From Chryseobacterium sp. 36-9 (GTDB lineage: Bacteria > Bacteroidota > Bacteroidia > Flavobacteriales > Weeksellaceae), in assembly GCA_001898785.1 (NCBI GenBank), contig MKVE01000047.1, positions 29,098 through 69,600 of the forward strand: a stretch of 40,503 nucleotides of DNA, written 5' to 3'. Numbering within the stretch: position 1 is the first letter of the stretch; each line of letters starts with the position of its first letter. The translations under genes were made by a program, and so were the position numbers. This document shows positions 1-8,468 of the stretch, piece after piece. The notes under the pieces were generated by a model that was given only the letters and a program-made list of their open reading frames with translations, did no database searches and was not told the origin of the DNA.

Positions 1-495
1 GAATATCAAAAATCCGTAACACTGACTAAAAGTAAGTATGAGAAAGCTGCTGCACTTTATAATCTTGGGAATGTATCGATGCAGTCCAATAATCCGGAAA
101 AAGCGGCGGATTATTACAAACAGTCTTTGAAGCAGGATCCTTACAATGAGACTGTCAGAAAGAATTATGAGATTGCAATGCTGAAGGATAAAGAGAAAAA
201 AGAAAAGCAAAAGCAGGATCAAAATAAGGGGAAAGGAGAAGGTAAGGATCAAAAAAATAAAGATCAGTCCGGAAAAGGGGATCAAAACAAAAATCAGCAA
301 AACGGACAGGGCGACCAGAAAAAAGGCGAAAGTCAGGGAAAACCTAACGAGCCTAAGAAACAGGAAAATAAAATTCCGGAAGAAGCAGAGAAAATGATTT
401 TGCGCGATATAGAAAACCGCGAAAGAGAGACTGCAAGAAGAATATTAAACAAAAAAGCCAATTCGATGCCGCAAAGCAACGAAAAGGATTGGTAA
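1..495 (+). CDS. batC: BatC-like TPR protein, 3' part (5' end outside window)
   Basis: The reading frame is open from the first base, so the gene starts upstream of the window; the first internal ATG at 79 lies inside a TPR-like segment and is not the start. The visible 164 residues begin with TPR-type helices (residues containing KAAALYNLGN and KAADYYKQSLKQDPYN), continue into a very polar Lys/Gln/Gly/Asp-rich linker, and end in a charged helix (EEAEKMILRDIENRERET). This order, directly in front of BatD, fits the TPR protein of the Bacteroidetes Bat operon, proposed to act as a periplasmic scaffold with BatA, BatB and BatD. The stop codon at 493-495 abuts the batD ATG at 496, so the two are co-translated. 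The function is inferred from family and neighbour. Confidence 0.8.
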   Translation, partial: EYQKSVTLTKSKYEKAAALYNLGNVSMQSNNPEKAADYYKQSLKQDPYNETVRKNYEIAMLKDKEKKEKQKQDQNKGKGEGKDQKNKDQSGKGDQNKNQQNGQGDQKKGESQGKPNEPKKQENKIPEEAEKMILRDIENRERETARRILNKKANSMPQSNEKDW

Positions 496-2235
496 ATGAT
501 AAGAAAAAATTTATACATATTATTCCTTTTAGCATCGGTTTATTCGTTTGCTCAGGTTAATCTTTATTCTGAGGTTAATACCAAAGAAGCACGTGTAAAT
601 AATCCTTTTGTTTTTACGGTTGTTCTGGAAATATTCGGGGAAGATCTGGCTATGGAAACGCCTATCAAACTTCCTGATTTGTCAAAATTTGATTTTGCTG
701 TTTCGTCTGAGCAGAGCACATTTATAGATCCTGTAAAGAAAATAAGAATCAACCAGATTGTATGCCAGGTATCACTTGATCCAAAACAAGCTGGAAGTCT
801 GCGTGTTGGATCTGCTTTGGTTAAAGTTAACGGGAAAGTCTATAAGACCGAACCTATCGATATTATTGTGAAAGAGCCGGAGAAAAAAGCTCTGGCAACT
901 GTTAATAATCCTTCCAAAAATATGTATGTCAATATGCAGGTTGCTGATAGGGATGTTTACAAGAATGAACCTGTCATTGCTGTACTGAAGGCATTTTCCA
1001 GAAATATTTCCGGTTTCAGGCATTTGGAACCTGCAAAATTTGAGCATACAAAAAACTTTGTAATAAGATCCATTGCCAATGTTGATGAATCGATAGAAGA
1101 AACAGACAATGATTTTTCTTCTCAGGTTGTAGCAATGTTTGTAATTGTTCCGAAAACCGTGGGAGTTTTAGATATTCCGCCGGCCGAAGTTCCTCTTTCC
1201 AATCACAAAAATATGCTTACTTCCAACAAAGTTAAAATTAATGTAAAGAAACTTCCGGAAGGTGCGCCTGAGAGTTTCAATAATGCAGTTGGGAAATTCG
1301 AAGCCAAAATTGAACTTATTGATAAAAATAAAGAAAACTTTGAGATCAATAAGGCTTTTAATGTAGCAGTGAAAATCAAAGGTAATGGAAATTTATCTCC
1401 GTCAATTCTGCCTAAAATTTTGCCTTCTTCCGATTATGAGACTTTCGAACCCAAAATTATTAACAATTCTATTGCTACGACAGAAGGAATAGAAGGTGAG
1501 GTTGAAGCGCAATATGTTATTATTCCAAAAAAACGCGGTGACATCAGAATCTCAACAGAGAATTTTTCATACTTTGATCCAAAGCAAGAAAAATATATAG
1601 AGATTGGTTCCAAATTTTTAGTACTTAATGCAGTCAATGCTCAGGACATTGCTAATGCAAAATCAACTTTGCAGAAGGTGAATGAATATACTAATAATGT
1701 ATTGGAAAAAGTAGACTCACCGGTTATGAGTACGCAGAAACTTAAAATTAAAGAACATAAATCTTTCAATTGGTTAGGGATTTTTGGTAATCTGCTGATT
1801 ATTGCTTTTGGTGCAATTGTATTTATTTATTTTAATAAACGACGCAAAGAAAAAAAGAAATCGGAATTAGAGAAAAAAACTGTTGCTCATCAACCGATCA
1901 TTAATATTGAGGAAACAGAAGAGCTGTTGAGAAATAAGAAAAAATTCGAGACAGATTCTTATTTTAATTATTTGTACAACAGATTGAATGGAGAGGATGC
2001 TTCTCAATTTTTCCAGGCTTTCGAAGAATTAAAAACAGATGCAGATCAATATTGCCAGGATCATTATTCATCGACTTTTTCTGAGTATTTAAAAGCTAAC
2101 TTCGGCCTTAGTATTTATGAAAAATATAACCAGTTGATTACCGAAGTGAATATTGAAAAGTTTTCACCGTTTTCTACAAAAGAAAAACAAGCTGAGATTT
2201 TAGACGATATCAAAGAGGTTTATAAATTACTTTAA
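496..2235 (+). CDS. batD: BatD family protein (aerotolerance operon)
   Basis: 579 residues. An N-terminal signal peptide (ending about SFAQ, residue 20) is followed by a long beta-rich periplasmic region with repeated Ig-like oxygen-tolerance segments (for example NNPFVFTVVLEI near 35 and KAFNVAVKIKGNGNL near 290). One transmembrane helix lies near residues 426-445 (WLGIFGNLLIIAFGAIVFIY), then a basic stop-transfer KRRKEKKK and a cytoplasmic helical tail of about 125 residues. The layout matches BatD, the membrane-anchored part of the Bat complex with the VWA proteins BatA and BatB. The start ATG immediately follows the batC stop codon without a gap. The molecular role of BatD is poorly known; the link to oxidative or envelope stress comes from the family. 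Confidence 0.88.
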   Translation: MIRKNLYILFLLASVYSFAQVNLYSEVNTKEARVNNPFVFTVVLEIFGEDLAMETPIKLPDLSKFDFAVSSEQSTFIDPVKKIRINQIVCQVSLDPKQAGSLRVGSALVKVNGKVYKTEPIDIIVKEPEKKALATVNNPSKNMYVNMQVADRDVYKNEPVIAVLKAFSRNISGFRHLEPAKFEHTKNFVIRSIANVDESIEETDNDFSSQVVAMFVIVPKTVGVLDIPPAEVPLSNHKNMLTSNKVKINVKKLPEGAPESFNNAVGKFEAKIELIDKNKENFEINKAFNVAVKIKGNGNLSPSILPKILPSSDYETFEPKIINNSIATTEGIEGEVEAQYVIIPKKRGDIRISTENFSYFDPKQEKYIEIGSKFLVLNAVNAQDIANAKSTLQKVNEYTNNVLEKVDSPVMSTQKLKIKEHKSFNWLGIFGNLLIIAFGAIVFIYFNKRRKEKKKSELEKKTVAHQPIINIEETEELLRNKKKFETDSYFNYLYNRLNGEDASQFFQAFEELKTDADQYCQDHYSSTFSEYLKANFGLSIYEKYNQLITEVNIEKFSPFSTKEKQAEILDDIKEVYKLL

Positions 2236-2256
2236 GGATTTTTCAAAAATAATTTA

Positions 2257-2264
2257 TATTTTTG
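2257..2264 (+). promoter_or_regulatory. Bacteroidetes -7 promoter element for marC
   Basis: TATTTTTG matches TAnnTTTG exactly and lies 22 bases before the MarC start, in the 51-base gap after batD. No convincing -33 element is seen. It suggests that marC can be transcribed separately from the bat operon. Confidence 0.5.
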
Positions 2265-2286
2265 CGAAATCTTTAAAAATAAAGTT

Positions 2287-2889
2287 ATGGAATTCCTGGA
2301 AGAATTTTCTATCAAAGAAACAATGACCGCGTTTATGGTTTTGTTTGCAGTTATTGACATTTTAGGCTCTGTCCCGATTATTGTTTCATTACGACAAAAA
2401 TTTGGAAGAATCGAGTCAGAAAAAGCGGCTATCGTTGCAGGCTTATTGATGATCTCTTTTCTTTTTATCGGAAATAACATTTTAAAATTTATAGGTGTGG
2501 ATGTCAATTCATTTGCGATTGCCGGAGCTTTTGTAATCTTCATTATTGCTATCGAAATGATATTGGGAATAGAAATTCATAAAACCAACCAGCCGCAAGC
2601 TGCATCCATTGTTCCTATTGCATTCCCTCTAATTGCCGGAGCCGGAACATTGACCACAACTTTATCTCTGAGAGCAGAATATCATGATATTAATATCATC
2701 TGCGGCATTGTCCTTAACACAATTTTGGTTTACATCGTTTTGAGACTGGCACCTTGGATCGAAAGAAAAATGGGCGAAGGTTCTTTGCAGGTTTTACAAA
2801 AAGTTTTCGGAATTGTGCTTTTAGCCATCTCTATTAAATTATTTACTGCTAACTTTGCACAACTGTTTCAGAATTATATTCACTTTTAA
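2287..2889 (+). CDS. marC: MarC family integral membrane protein
   Basis: 200 residues, almost entirely hydrophobic, with about six membrane helices (for example FMVLFAVIDILGSVPIIVSL near 14-33 and FAIAGAFVIFIIAIEMILG near 77-95). The early conserved stretch with the D-I-LG-S-P pattern in helix 1 and the central PIAFPLIAGAGTLTT loop is characteristic of the MarC/UPF0056 family. Length is normal for the family. MarC proteins were once linked to multiple antibiotic resistance, but that role was not upheld; the transport substrate is unknown. A small membrane protein follows 12 bases downstream and is probably co-transcribed. Confidence 0.88.
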   Translation: MEFLEEFSIKETMTAFMVLFAVIDILGSVPIIVSLRQKFGRIESEKAAIVAGLLMISFLFIGNNILKFIGVDVNSFAIAGAFVIFIIAIEMILGIEIHKTNQPQAASIVPIAFPLIAGAGTLTTTLSLRAEYHDINIICGIVLNTILVYIVLRLAPWIERKMGEGSLQVLQKVFGIVLLAISIKLFTANFAQLFQNYIHF

Positions 2890-2901
2890 TCAGATTGAAA
2901 A

Positions 2902-3096
2902 ATGAAGACATTTTATAAAGTATTCTTAATCCTTTTTATTATTTTTATTAGTATAAGTTTCTACGCCATCGATTGGAGAGCAGGATTTTTTGATGATGAA
3001 AATACAAAATTCATATTCTCTATTTCCTCAGGAATTTTAGGAATCATTGTCGTTTATATTCTGCATACCTGGAGTAAGTTAGCAGATAAAAAATAA
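2902..3096 (+). CDS. Small two-helix membrane protein, function unknown
   Basis: 64 residues. Two hydrophobic segments are visible: about residues 5-23 (YKVFLILFIIFISISFYAI) and about 37-56 (FIFSISSGILGIIVVYILHT), separated by an acidic loop (DWRAGFFDDENTK). No catalytic motif is visible and I do not recognise a family. It starts 12 bases after marC and ends just before a strong bidirectional terminator, so it is the last gene of that short operon. The compact spacing and the downstream terminator favour a real gene over a chance frame. Confidence 0.65.
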   Translation: MKTFYKVFLILFIIFISISFYAIDWRAGFFDDENTKFIFSISSGILGIIVVYILHTWSKLADKK

Positions 3097-3103
3097 AAAA
3101 AAC

Positions 3104-3129
3104 GCTTCAGATTTCTGAAGCATTTTTTT
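3104..3129. terminator. Bidirectional Rho-independent terminator
   Basis: A stem GCTTCAG / CTGAAGC (3104-3110 and 3115-3121) with loop ATTT is followed by a T run on the plus strand and preceded by an A run (3095-3102), giving a U-tail in both directions. It sits between the convergent genes ending at 3096 (+) and 3128 (-) and can serve both. Confidence 0.85.
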
Positions 3130-3367
3130 ATTCAATTTCTGAAAGTGCGTTTCTTAAAAACCGGATACTTGTTATATTGATTTTTGATTGATTTTGTGTA
3201 TTATCCCATTGCGAAAGAATTTCTTCCACCAGTTCATCTTCACATTCATATTTATCTTCATCATCAAACATCACCGTTGTTGCAAAATGAATAAGTTCGT
3301 CTTTACTCAACTCGTCCGCAAGAAATTTGTCACAGATTTTTATTAATTCTGTTCTGGTAATAATCAT
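3128..3367 (-). CDS. Small acidic helical protein, function unknown
   Basis: 79 residues, strongly acidic (a central DDEDKYECEDELVEEIL stretch), predicted all-helical, without a signal peptide or membrane segment. The size, acidity and helicity resemble small immunity-type proteins, but I see no diagnostic motif and no toxin gene next to it, so I leave it unnamed. It lies 44 bases downstream of the acyl-CoA synthetase gene on the same strand and ends inside the shared terminator at 3104-3129. Confidence 0.65.
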   Translation of the reverse strand: MIITRTELIKICDKFLADELSKDELIHFATTVMFDDEDKYECEDELVEEILSQWDNTQNQSKINITSIRFLRNALSEIE

Positions 3368-3411
3368 AATATTTTAATATCTCTAAAACTCTAAAAACGC
3401 TTCAACACAAA

Positions 3412-5169
3412 CTATCTGTCATAGAGTTTATCGTACAATTTGATAAAATGTTCTTTGATGACTTTTCTTTTCAATTTTAGAGTAGGTGTGAGCAAGCCAT
3501 TATCTTCAGTCCATATTTCAGGTGTTAATTCTATTTTTTTCACCTGTTCCCATTTGCCTAGATGAGCATTGATTTTCGATAATTCTTTCTCGATTTCAGC
3601 CTTCAGTTCTTTGGAATTGGCAATTTCTTCCGGAGAACTTCCAATACTGATATTATTTTTAACAGCCCAGTTTTTTGCAAATTCGAAATCGGGCTGAACC
3701 AAAGCTGTCGGCATTTTTTCGCCATCGCCAACTACCATTATTTGTTCAATAAATTGTGAAGCTTTCGCAAGATTCTCAATCACCTGAGGTGCAACATATT
3801 TCCCGCCGGAAGTTTTGAACATCTCTTTCTTCCTGTCGGTAATGAAAAGGAAATTATCTTCATCCAGCATTCCGATATCACCCGTTTTGAAATAACCGTC
3901 TTCCGTGAAAGCTTCTTTGGTTTTTTCCTCATCTTTATAGTAACCTTGTGTCACAGTCGGGCCTTTTACGGTTATTTCACCATCTTCCTGGATTTTCACA
4001 TCGATATTTTTGATAGGCCTTCCAACCGAACCGATTTTAGTGAATCCGAAACTGTTCACAGCCATTACAGGCGAGGTTTCTGTTAAACCGTAACCTTCCA
4101 GAATCGGAATTCCTGCTGCGTGAAACATCGTGTTCAATCGTTTGGACAGAGCCGCCGAACCGGAAACCAATGTGATAATGTTACCACCAAGACCTTCTCG
4201 CCATTTGCTGAAAACCAATTTGTCCGCAATGATATGAGCCAAAGATTTTGAATCACCGATTTTATATTTTTCAGCGACTTTAAGAGACCAGAGAAATATC
4301 CTGGATTTGATGCCGCCGGCTTCCGTTCCTCTTTTGTAAATCGCGTCGTAAACCTTTTCTACCATTCTTGGAACAACGGTCATATATTGTGGTTTCACTT
4401 CTTTCAGATTGTCGCTGAGCTTTTCGTTACTTTCTGCAAAATACATCGAGATGCCATTGGTCATAAAAAGATACAAAACCATTCTTTCGTAAACGTGGCA
4501 AAGCGGAAGAAAGCTCAAAGCTCTGTTTTTTGAATCTTTGTAAGGCACTCTGTCTTCGCATCCTAAGACATCGGAAACTATATTTTTGTGTGTCAGCATC
4601 ACGCCTTTTGGTTTGCCGGTGGTTCCGGAAGTGTAAATGATCGAAGCCAGTTCATTCTCAGAAATCGAATTTTTTATCGAATCGACTTCCTGTTGATTAT
4701 CGGTTTCTTTTCCTAATTCTAAAAGTTCTTTCCAATTCTTAGCATTACTGACTTTATCAAAGGTGAAAATCTCCTGCAAATCGGGTAATTGATTTTTTAT
4801 TGAATTGATTTTATCAAATAATTTTTCATCGGAAACGATACAGATTTTCGAATCGGAGTTTTCCAGATTATAAACACAGTCTTCACCAGAAATCGAAGGA
4901 TAAATAGGAACCGTAACCAAACCGACCTGCAAAGCGGCCTGGTCAAAAAAACACCATTCCACTCTGTTGTTGGAGGATATAAGACCTATTTTATCACCTT
5001 TTTTGAGACCATATTTTAATAATGCTCTTGATAACTGATTAGTAATTTCGATGTATTTTTCTGTTGATATCTTTTCCCATTTCCCGTTTCTTTTATCACA
5101 GACAAAATCATTTTTTTCGAAATTAGCTTTCGAATAGTAAGGAATATCGAAAATCCTTTTTACTTCCAT
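3412..5169 (-). CDS. AMP-dependent long-chain acyl-CoA synthetase (paralog 1)
   Basis: 585 residues. It activates long-chain fatty acids to acyl-CoA through an acyl-adenylate. ANL-superfamily motifs are in the right order: P-loop-like YTSGTTGKPKG (about 175-186), the linker EGYGLTETSP (about 355-364), GYFKTGDIG (about 425) and the C-terminal lysine region TPTLKLKRK (about 565). The family is FadD15-like, common in Bacteroidetes and usually cytoplasmic or membrane-associated. It is a close paralog of the upstream gene (5275-7044) along its entire length, including an identical HAAGIPILEGYGLTETSP stretch. It has its own -7 element (5201-5208), and the upstream paralog ends in a terminator, so the two are probably expressed separately. 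Substrate length is not readable from the sequence. Confidence 0.92.
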   Translation of the reverse strand: MEVKRIFDIPYYSKANFEKNDFVCDKRNGKWEKISTEKYIEITNQLSRALLKYGLKKGDKIGLISSNNRVEWCFFDQAALQVGLVTVPIYPSISGEDCVYNLENSDSKICIVSDEKLFDKINSIKNQLPDLQEIFTFDKVSNAKNWKELLELGKETDNQQEVDSIKNSISENELASIIYTSGTTGKPKGVMLTHKNIVSDVLGCEDRVPYKDSKNRALSFLPLCHVYERMVLYLFMTNGISMYFAESNEKLSDNLKEVKPQYMTVVPRMVEKVYDAIYKRGTEAGGIKSRIFLWSLKVAEKYKIGDSKSLAHIIADKLVFSKWREGLGGNIITLVSGSAALSKRLNTMFHAAGIPILEGYGLTETSPVMAVNSFGFTKIGSVGRPIKNIDVKIQEDGEITVKGPTVTQGYYKDEEKTKEAFTEDGYFKTGDIGMLDEDNFLFITDRKKEMFKTSGGKYVAPQVIENLAKASQFIEQIMVVGDGEKMPTALVQPDFEFAKNWAVKNNISIGSSPEEIANSKELKAEIEKELSKINAHLGKWEQVKKIELTPEIWTEDNGLLTPTLKLKRKVIKEHFIKLYDKLYDR

Positions 5170-5200
5170 TGATTGTTATATTTTAAACTTCCGTTTAGCG

Positions 5201-5208
5201 CAAATATA
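5201..5208 (-). promoter_or_regulatory. -7 promoter element for acyl-CoA synthetase paralog 1
   Basis: On the minus strand the bases read TATATTTG, an exact TAnnTTTG, 32 bases upstream of the start codon. It lies downstream of the terminator at 5245-5269, which supports independent transcription of the 3412-5169 gene. Confidence 0.6.
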
Positions 5209-5244
5209 AATAAATATGAACTTCCCGAATGTTAATATTTGCAT

Positions 5245-5269
5245 AAAAAAAGCTATCCATTGGATAGCT
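5245..5269 (-). terminator. Rho-independent terminator of acyl-CoA synthetase paralog 2
   Basis: AGCTATCC / GGATAGCT form a stem of 8-9 bp at 5251-5269, with an A run at 5245-5251 that becomes the U-tail on the minus strand. It starts only about 5 bases after the stop codon of the 5275-7044 gene. Confidence 0.8.
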
Positions 5270-5274
5270 TCGGT

Positions 5275-7044
5275 TTATTCTTTATACATTCTGTCATATA
5301 AATCCTGAAATTCTGCTTTAATCGCTTTTCTTTTCAGTTTAAGTGTTGGTGTCAGCAGCCCGTCATCAATTGTCCAGACTTTTGGAGTTAGTTCAATTTT
5401 CTTGATCTGTTCCCATTTTCCAAGATGCTGGTTTATTTTTTCAATTTCTTTCTCGATTCTTGATTTAACGGCAGGATTGGCCGCAATTTCTTTTGGTGAA
5501 TCGATGATTTTAACATTGTGAAGTTCCGCCCAGTTTTTGACATAAGCAAAATCCGGCTGTATCAATGCACAAGGCATTTTTTCACCATCGCCAACAACCA
5601 TAATCTGCTCAATAAATTTGGATGCTTTGGCTAGATTTTCAATGACCTGCGGCGCAACAAATTTGCCTCCTGAAGTTTTGAACATTTCCTTCTTTCTGTC
5701 TGTAATGAAAAGGAAATTATCTTCATCCAGATGTCCGATGTCACCTGTTCTGAAATAGCCGTCATCGGTAAACGCTTCTTTTGTCTTTTCCTCATTACGG
5801 TAATAACCTTCAAAAACAGAAGGTCCTTTTACTACGATTTCGCCATCGGATTCAATTTTAACTTTGACATTTTCCAAAGGAATTCCAACGGAACCAACCT
5901 TAACTTTTCCAAAGCTGTTCACCGAAATTACCGGCGAAGTTTCTGTCAATCCGTAACCTTCCAAAATCGGAATTCCTGCTGCGTGGAACATTGTATTTAA
6001 ACGTTTTGACAAAGCAGCAGAACCGGAAACCAATGTGATCAGATTTCCGCCCAGACCTTCTCTCCATTTTTTGAAAACCAGTTTGTCAGCAATCGTGTGC
6101 ATAAAGGATTTTGGTTTCCCTAATTCGTAATTCTCTGCGATTCCTAATGACCAAAGGAAAATTTTCGATTTTAACCCGCCTGCAGCTGTTCCTTTATTAT
6201 AAATTGAATCGTAAACTTTTTCAACCAGTCTTGGGACAACCGTCATATATTGAGGTTTCACTTCTTTGACATTTTCACCAATTTTCTCAATGCTTTCAGC
6301 AAAATAAATGGAAATCCCATTACTTAGATAGAGATAAAAAATCATTCTTTCGAAAACGTGGCAAATCGGAAGGAAACTCAACGCTTTTACTTCTTTATAG
6401 TCCAATCCTTTTTCTTTTGGTATTCTCGGTGTACTTGCAGTCACGTTAGAAACCAGATTATTATGGGTTAGCTGGACACCTTTCGGTTTGCCGGTTGTTC
6501 CGGAAGTATATATAATCGTCGCCAAATCTTCAGGATTGATAGCTCTTGCCAAATCATCCACTTCAATTTGTGTCGCGTCATTTTCGCCAAGATCAAGAAT
6601 CTCGTTCCAGTTTGGAGCGCCATCAACATCATCAAAAGTAAAAATCCCGGCTAATGAAGGAATATTGGGTTTTGCATTGGTTAGTTTTTTGTAAAGTTCG
6701 GCATCGGAAACAAAACAATATTTGATTTCGGAATTATTAAAAATATAAACATAATCTTCCTCAGAAATTGTAGGATAGACGGGAACTGTAACCACTCCGA
6801 TTTGTGAGATCCCCAAGTCCATCACTGCCCATTCGGTTCTGTTGTTAGAAGTGATGAGTCCTATTTTATCTCCTGGTTTAATCCCCAGCTTCAGAAGTCC
6901 TCTGGAAATCTTATTCCCCTGATTGATAAACTCAAGCGTAGATGTTTTATTCCAATTTCCATTTTTTTTTGTCACAAGACAATCTTCTTTCGGAAATTTT
7001 TCCATCGCCAAAGCGGAAAAGTCAAATATTCTTTTAACGTTCAT
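5275..7044 (-). CDS. AMP-dependent long-chain acyl-CoA synthetase (paralog 2)
   Basis: 589 residues, full-length. It shows the same ANL motifs as its neighbour: YTSGTTGKPKG (about 179-190), EGYGLTETSP (about 360), GYFRTGDIG and a C-terminal LTPTLKLKRK. It makes acyl-CoA from fatty acid, ATP and CoA, feeding beta-oxidation or lipid synthesis. It is divergent from the acyl-CoA dehydrogenase at 7192 with about 147 bases between, and both have promoter elements there. Differences from paralog 1 cluster in the N-terminal half (after residue 100) and around the C-terminal domain, while the adenylation core is nearly identical, which fits tandem duplication followed by divergence. Which paralog serves which substrate cannot be told. 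Confidence 0.92.
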   Translation of the reverse strand: MNVKRIFDFSALAMEKFPKEDCLVTKKNGNWNKTSTLEFINQGNKISRGLLKLGIKPGDKIGLITSNNRTEWAVMDLGISQIGVVTVPVYPTISEEDYVYIFNNSEIKYCFVSDAELYKKLTNAKPNIPSLAGIFTFDDVDGAPNWNEILDLGENDATQIEVDDLARAINPEDLATIIYTSGTTGKPKGVQLTHNNLVSNVTASTPRIPKEKGLDYKEVKALSFLPICHVFERMIFYLYLSNGISIYFAESIEKIGENVKEVKPQYMTVVPRLVEKVYDSIYNKGTAAGGLKSKIFLWSLGIAENYELGKPKSFMHTIADKLVFKKWREGLGGNLITLVSGSAALSKRLNTMFHAAGIPILEGYGLTETSPVISVNSFGKVKVGSVGIPLENVKVKIESDGEIVVKGPSVFEGYYRNEEKTKEAFTDDGYFRTGDIGHLDEDNFLFITDRKKEMFKTSGGKFVAPQVIENLAKASKFIEQIMVVGDGEKMPCALIQPDFAYVKNWAELHNVKIIDSPKEIAANPAVKSRIEKEIEKINQHLGKWEQIKKIELTPKVWTIDDGLLTPTLKLKRKAIKAEFQDLYDRMYKE

Positions 7045-7090
7045 AAAATATCCTTATTAATATATTATTAAAATTGAGTTTACATTATCG

Positions 7091-7121
7091 TAAATATAAT
7101 TTTTTTTTCCAAGATAACAAA
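7091..7121 (-). promoter_or_regulatory. Promoter for acyl-CoA synthetase paralog 2
   Basis: The minus strand reads TTTTG (complement of 7118-7122), a 19-base spacer, then TATATTTA (complement of 7091-7098), close to TTTG-N19-TAnnTTTG. It lies 47 bases upstream of the start codon. Confidence 0.5.
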
Positions 7122-7136
7122 ATGTTATAATTTCCT

Positions 7137-7165
7137 TTGAAATTTTCTCAAAAAGTTTAAATTTA
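7137..7165 (+). promoter_or_regulatory. Promoter for acyl-CoA dehydrogenase
   Basis: TTTG ending at 7139, an 18-base spacer and TAAATTTA at 7158-7165 (one base off TAnnTTTG) lie 27 bases before the start codon. It is back-to-back with the minus-strand promoter at 7091-7121. Confidence 0.5.
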
Positions 7166-7191
7166 CGGACGAAAAATTTAATCAAAAACAT

Positions 7192-8334
7192 ATGGATTTC
7201 AATCTTACAGAAGAGCAACAGATGATTCAGCAAGCCGCAAGAGATTTTGCACAAGCAGAACTTTTGCCGGGCGTTATAGAACGAGATGACCAACAAAAGT
7301 TTCCGCACGACGCAGTTAAAAAAATGGGAGAAATGGGATTTCTCGGGATGATGGTTGACCCAAAATACGGTGGTGCTGGTCTGGATAGTGTTTCTTATGT
7401 TTTGGCAATGGAAGAGATTGCTAAAGTTGATGCTTCTGCAGCGGTTGTAATGTCGGTGAATAACTCTCTGGTATGTGCAGGTTTGGAAAAATTCTGTAAT
7501 GAAGAGCAAAAAATGAAATATCTGAAACCGCTGGCGAGTGGCGAAGTGATTGGTGCTTTTGCTTTGTCTGAGCCAGAAGCTGGTTCTGATGCTACTTCTC
7601 AGTCAACAACAGCCGAGGATAAAGGTGATTACTACTTGTTGAACGGAACCAAAAACTGGATTACCAATGGTGGAAATGCGACTTATTATATTGTAATCGC
7701 TCAAACCAATCCTGAGAAAAAACATAAAGGTATTAATGCTTTTATTGTAGAAAAAGGTTGGGAAGGTTTTGTTGTTGGAAAGAAAGAAGATAAATTGGGA
7801 ATCCGTGGAAGTGATACGCATTCTTTGATGTTTACTGACGTGAAAGTTCCTAAAGAAAACAGAATCGGGGAAGACGGTTTTGGGTTCAATTTTGCAATGG
7901 CTGTTTTGAATGGCGGTAGAATCGGGATTGCTTCTCAGGCTTTAGGTATTGCTTCCGGCGCTTACGAGCTGTCTTTGAAATATGCGAAAGAAAGAAAATC
8001 TTTCGGGACAGAAATCATTAATCACCAGGCAATTGCATTCAAATTGGCAGATATGCACACAAGTATTATGGCGGCGAGAATGTTGATTTACAAAGCAGCT
8101 GCAGAAAAAGATGAAGGTAAAGATATCTCAGAAAGTGGCGCAATGGCAAAATTATATGCTTCTCAGGTAGCCATGGATACAACGATAGAAGCGGTTCAAA
8201 TCCATGGAGGTTACGGTTATGTGAAAGAATATCACGTTGAAAGAATGATGCGTGATGCCAAAATAACTCAAATCTACGAAGGAACTTCGGAGATTCAGAA
8301 AATTGTGATTTCCAGGTCAATTGCAAAGAAATAA
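7192..8334 (+). CDS. Acyl-CoA dehydrogenase (FAD-dependent)
   Basis: 380 residues, the normal length for the short/medium-chain acyl-CoA dehydrogenase family. It catalyses the first, FAD-linked step of beta-oxidation (acyl-CoA to enoyl-CoA). Visible signatures are the N-terminal helical domain starting DFNLTEEQQMIQ, the middle-domain signature GAFALSEPEAGSD (about 123-135), and the C-terminal helical domain with QIHGGYGYVKEY and the catalytic base at E363 in IYEGTSEIQ. It is divergent from two acyl-CoA synthetases, which places activation and first oxidation next to each other. A terminator follows 22 bases after the stop. Chain-length preference is not determined. Confidence 0.95.
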   Translation: MDFNLTEEQQMIQQAARDFAQAELLPGVIERDDQQKFPHDAVKKMGEMGFLGMMVDPKYGGAGLDSVSYVLAMEEIAKVDASAAVVMSVNNSLVCAGLEKFCNEEQKMKYLKPLASGEVIGAFALSEPEAGSDATSQSTTAEDKGDYYLLNGTKNWITNGGNATYYIVIAQTNPEKKHKGINAFIVEKGWEGFVVGKKEDKLGIRGSDTHSLMFTDVKVPKENRIGEDGFGFNFAMAVLNGGRIGIASQALGIASGAYELSLKYAKERKSFGTEIINHQAIAFKLADMHTSIMAARMLIYKAAAEKDEGKDISESGAMAKLYASQVAMDTTIEAVQIHGGYGYVKEYHVERMMRDAKITQIYEGTSEIQKIVISRSIAKK

Positions 8335-8356
8335 TTTGAAATTTATCTCAATACTA

Positions 8357-8385
8357 AACCTTTCTATTTTCAGAAAGGTTTTTTT
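8357..8385 (+). terminator. Rho-independent terminator after acyl-CoA dehydrogenase
   Basis: A perfect 9-bp stem AACCTTTCT / AGAAAGGTT (8357-8365 and 8372-8380) with a 6-base loop is followed by a T run. Confidence 0.88.
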
Positions 8386-8417
8386 GTTGAATTAAGAATT
8401 TAAAACTTCGGATTCTG

Positions 8418-8425
8418 TAAATTTG
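8418..8425 (+). promoter_or_regulatory. -7 promoter element for XRE regulator
   Basis: TAAATTTG matches TAnnTTTG exactly, 43 bases before the start codon. No well-spaced -33 element was found. Confidence 0.4.
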
Positions 8426-8468
8426 TTTTAAAATCAATAATCATTTATCGCTCATCATTTATAATCAG

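Noticed and set aside
8439-8468. Degenerate TTCATCATT-type AT-rich strings here, near 20575-20590 and near 29330-29356 as a repeat family
   Set aside because: The matches are short, low in complexity and expected by chance in DNA this AT-rich.
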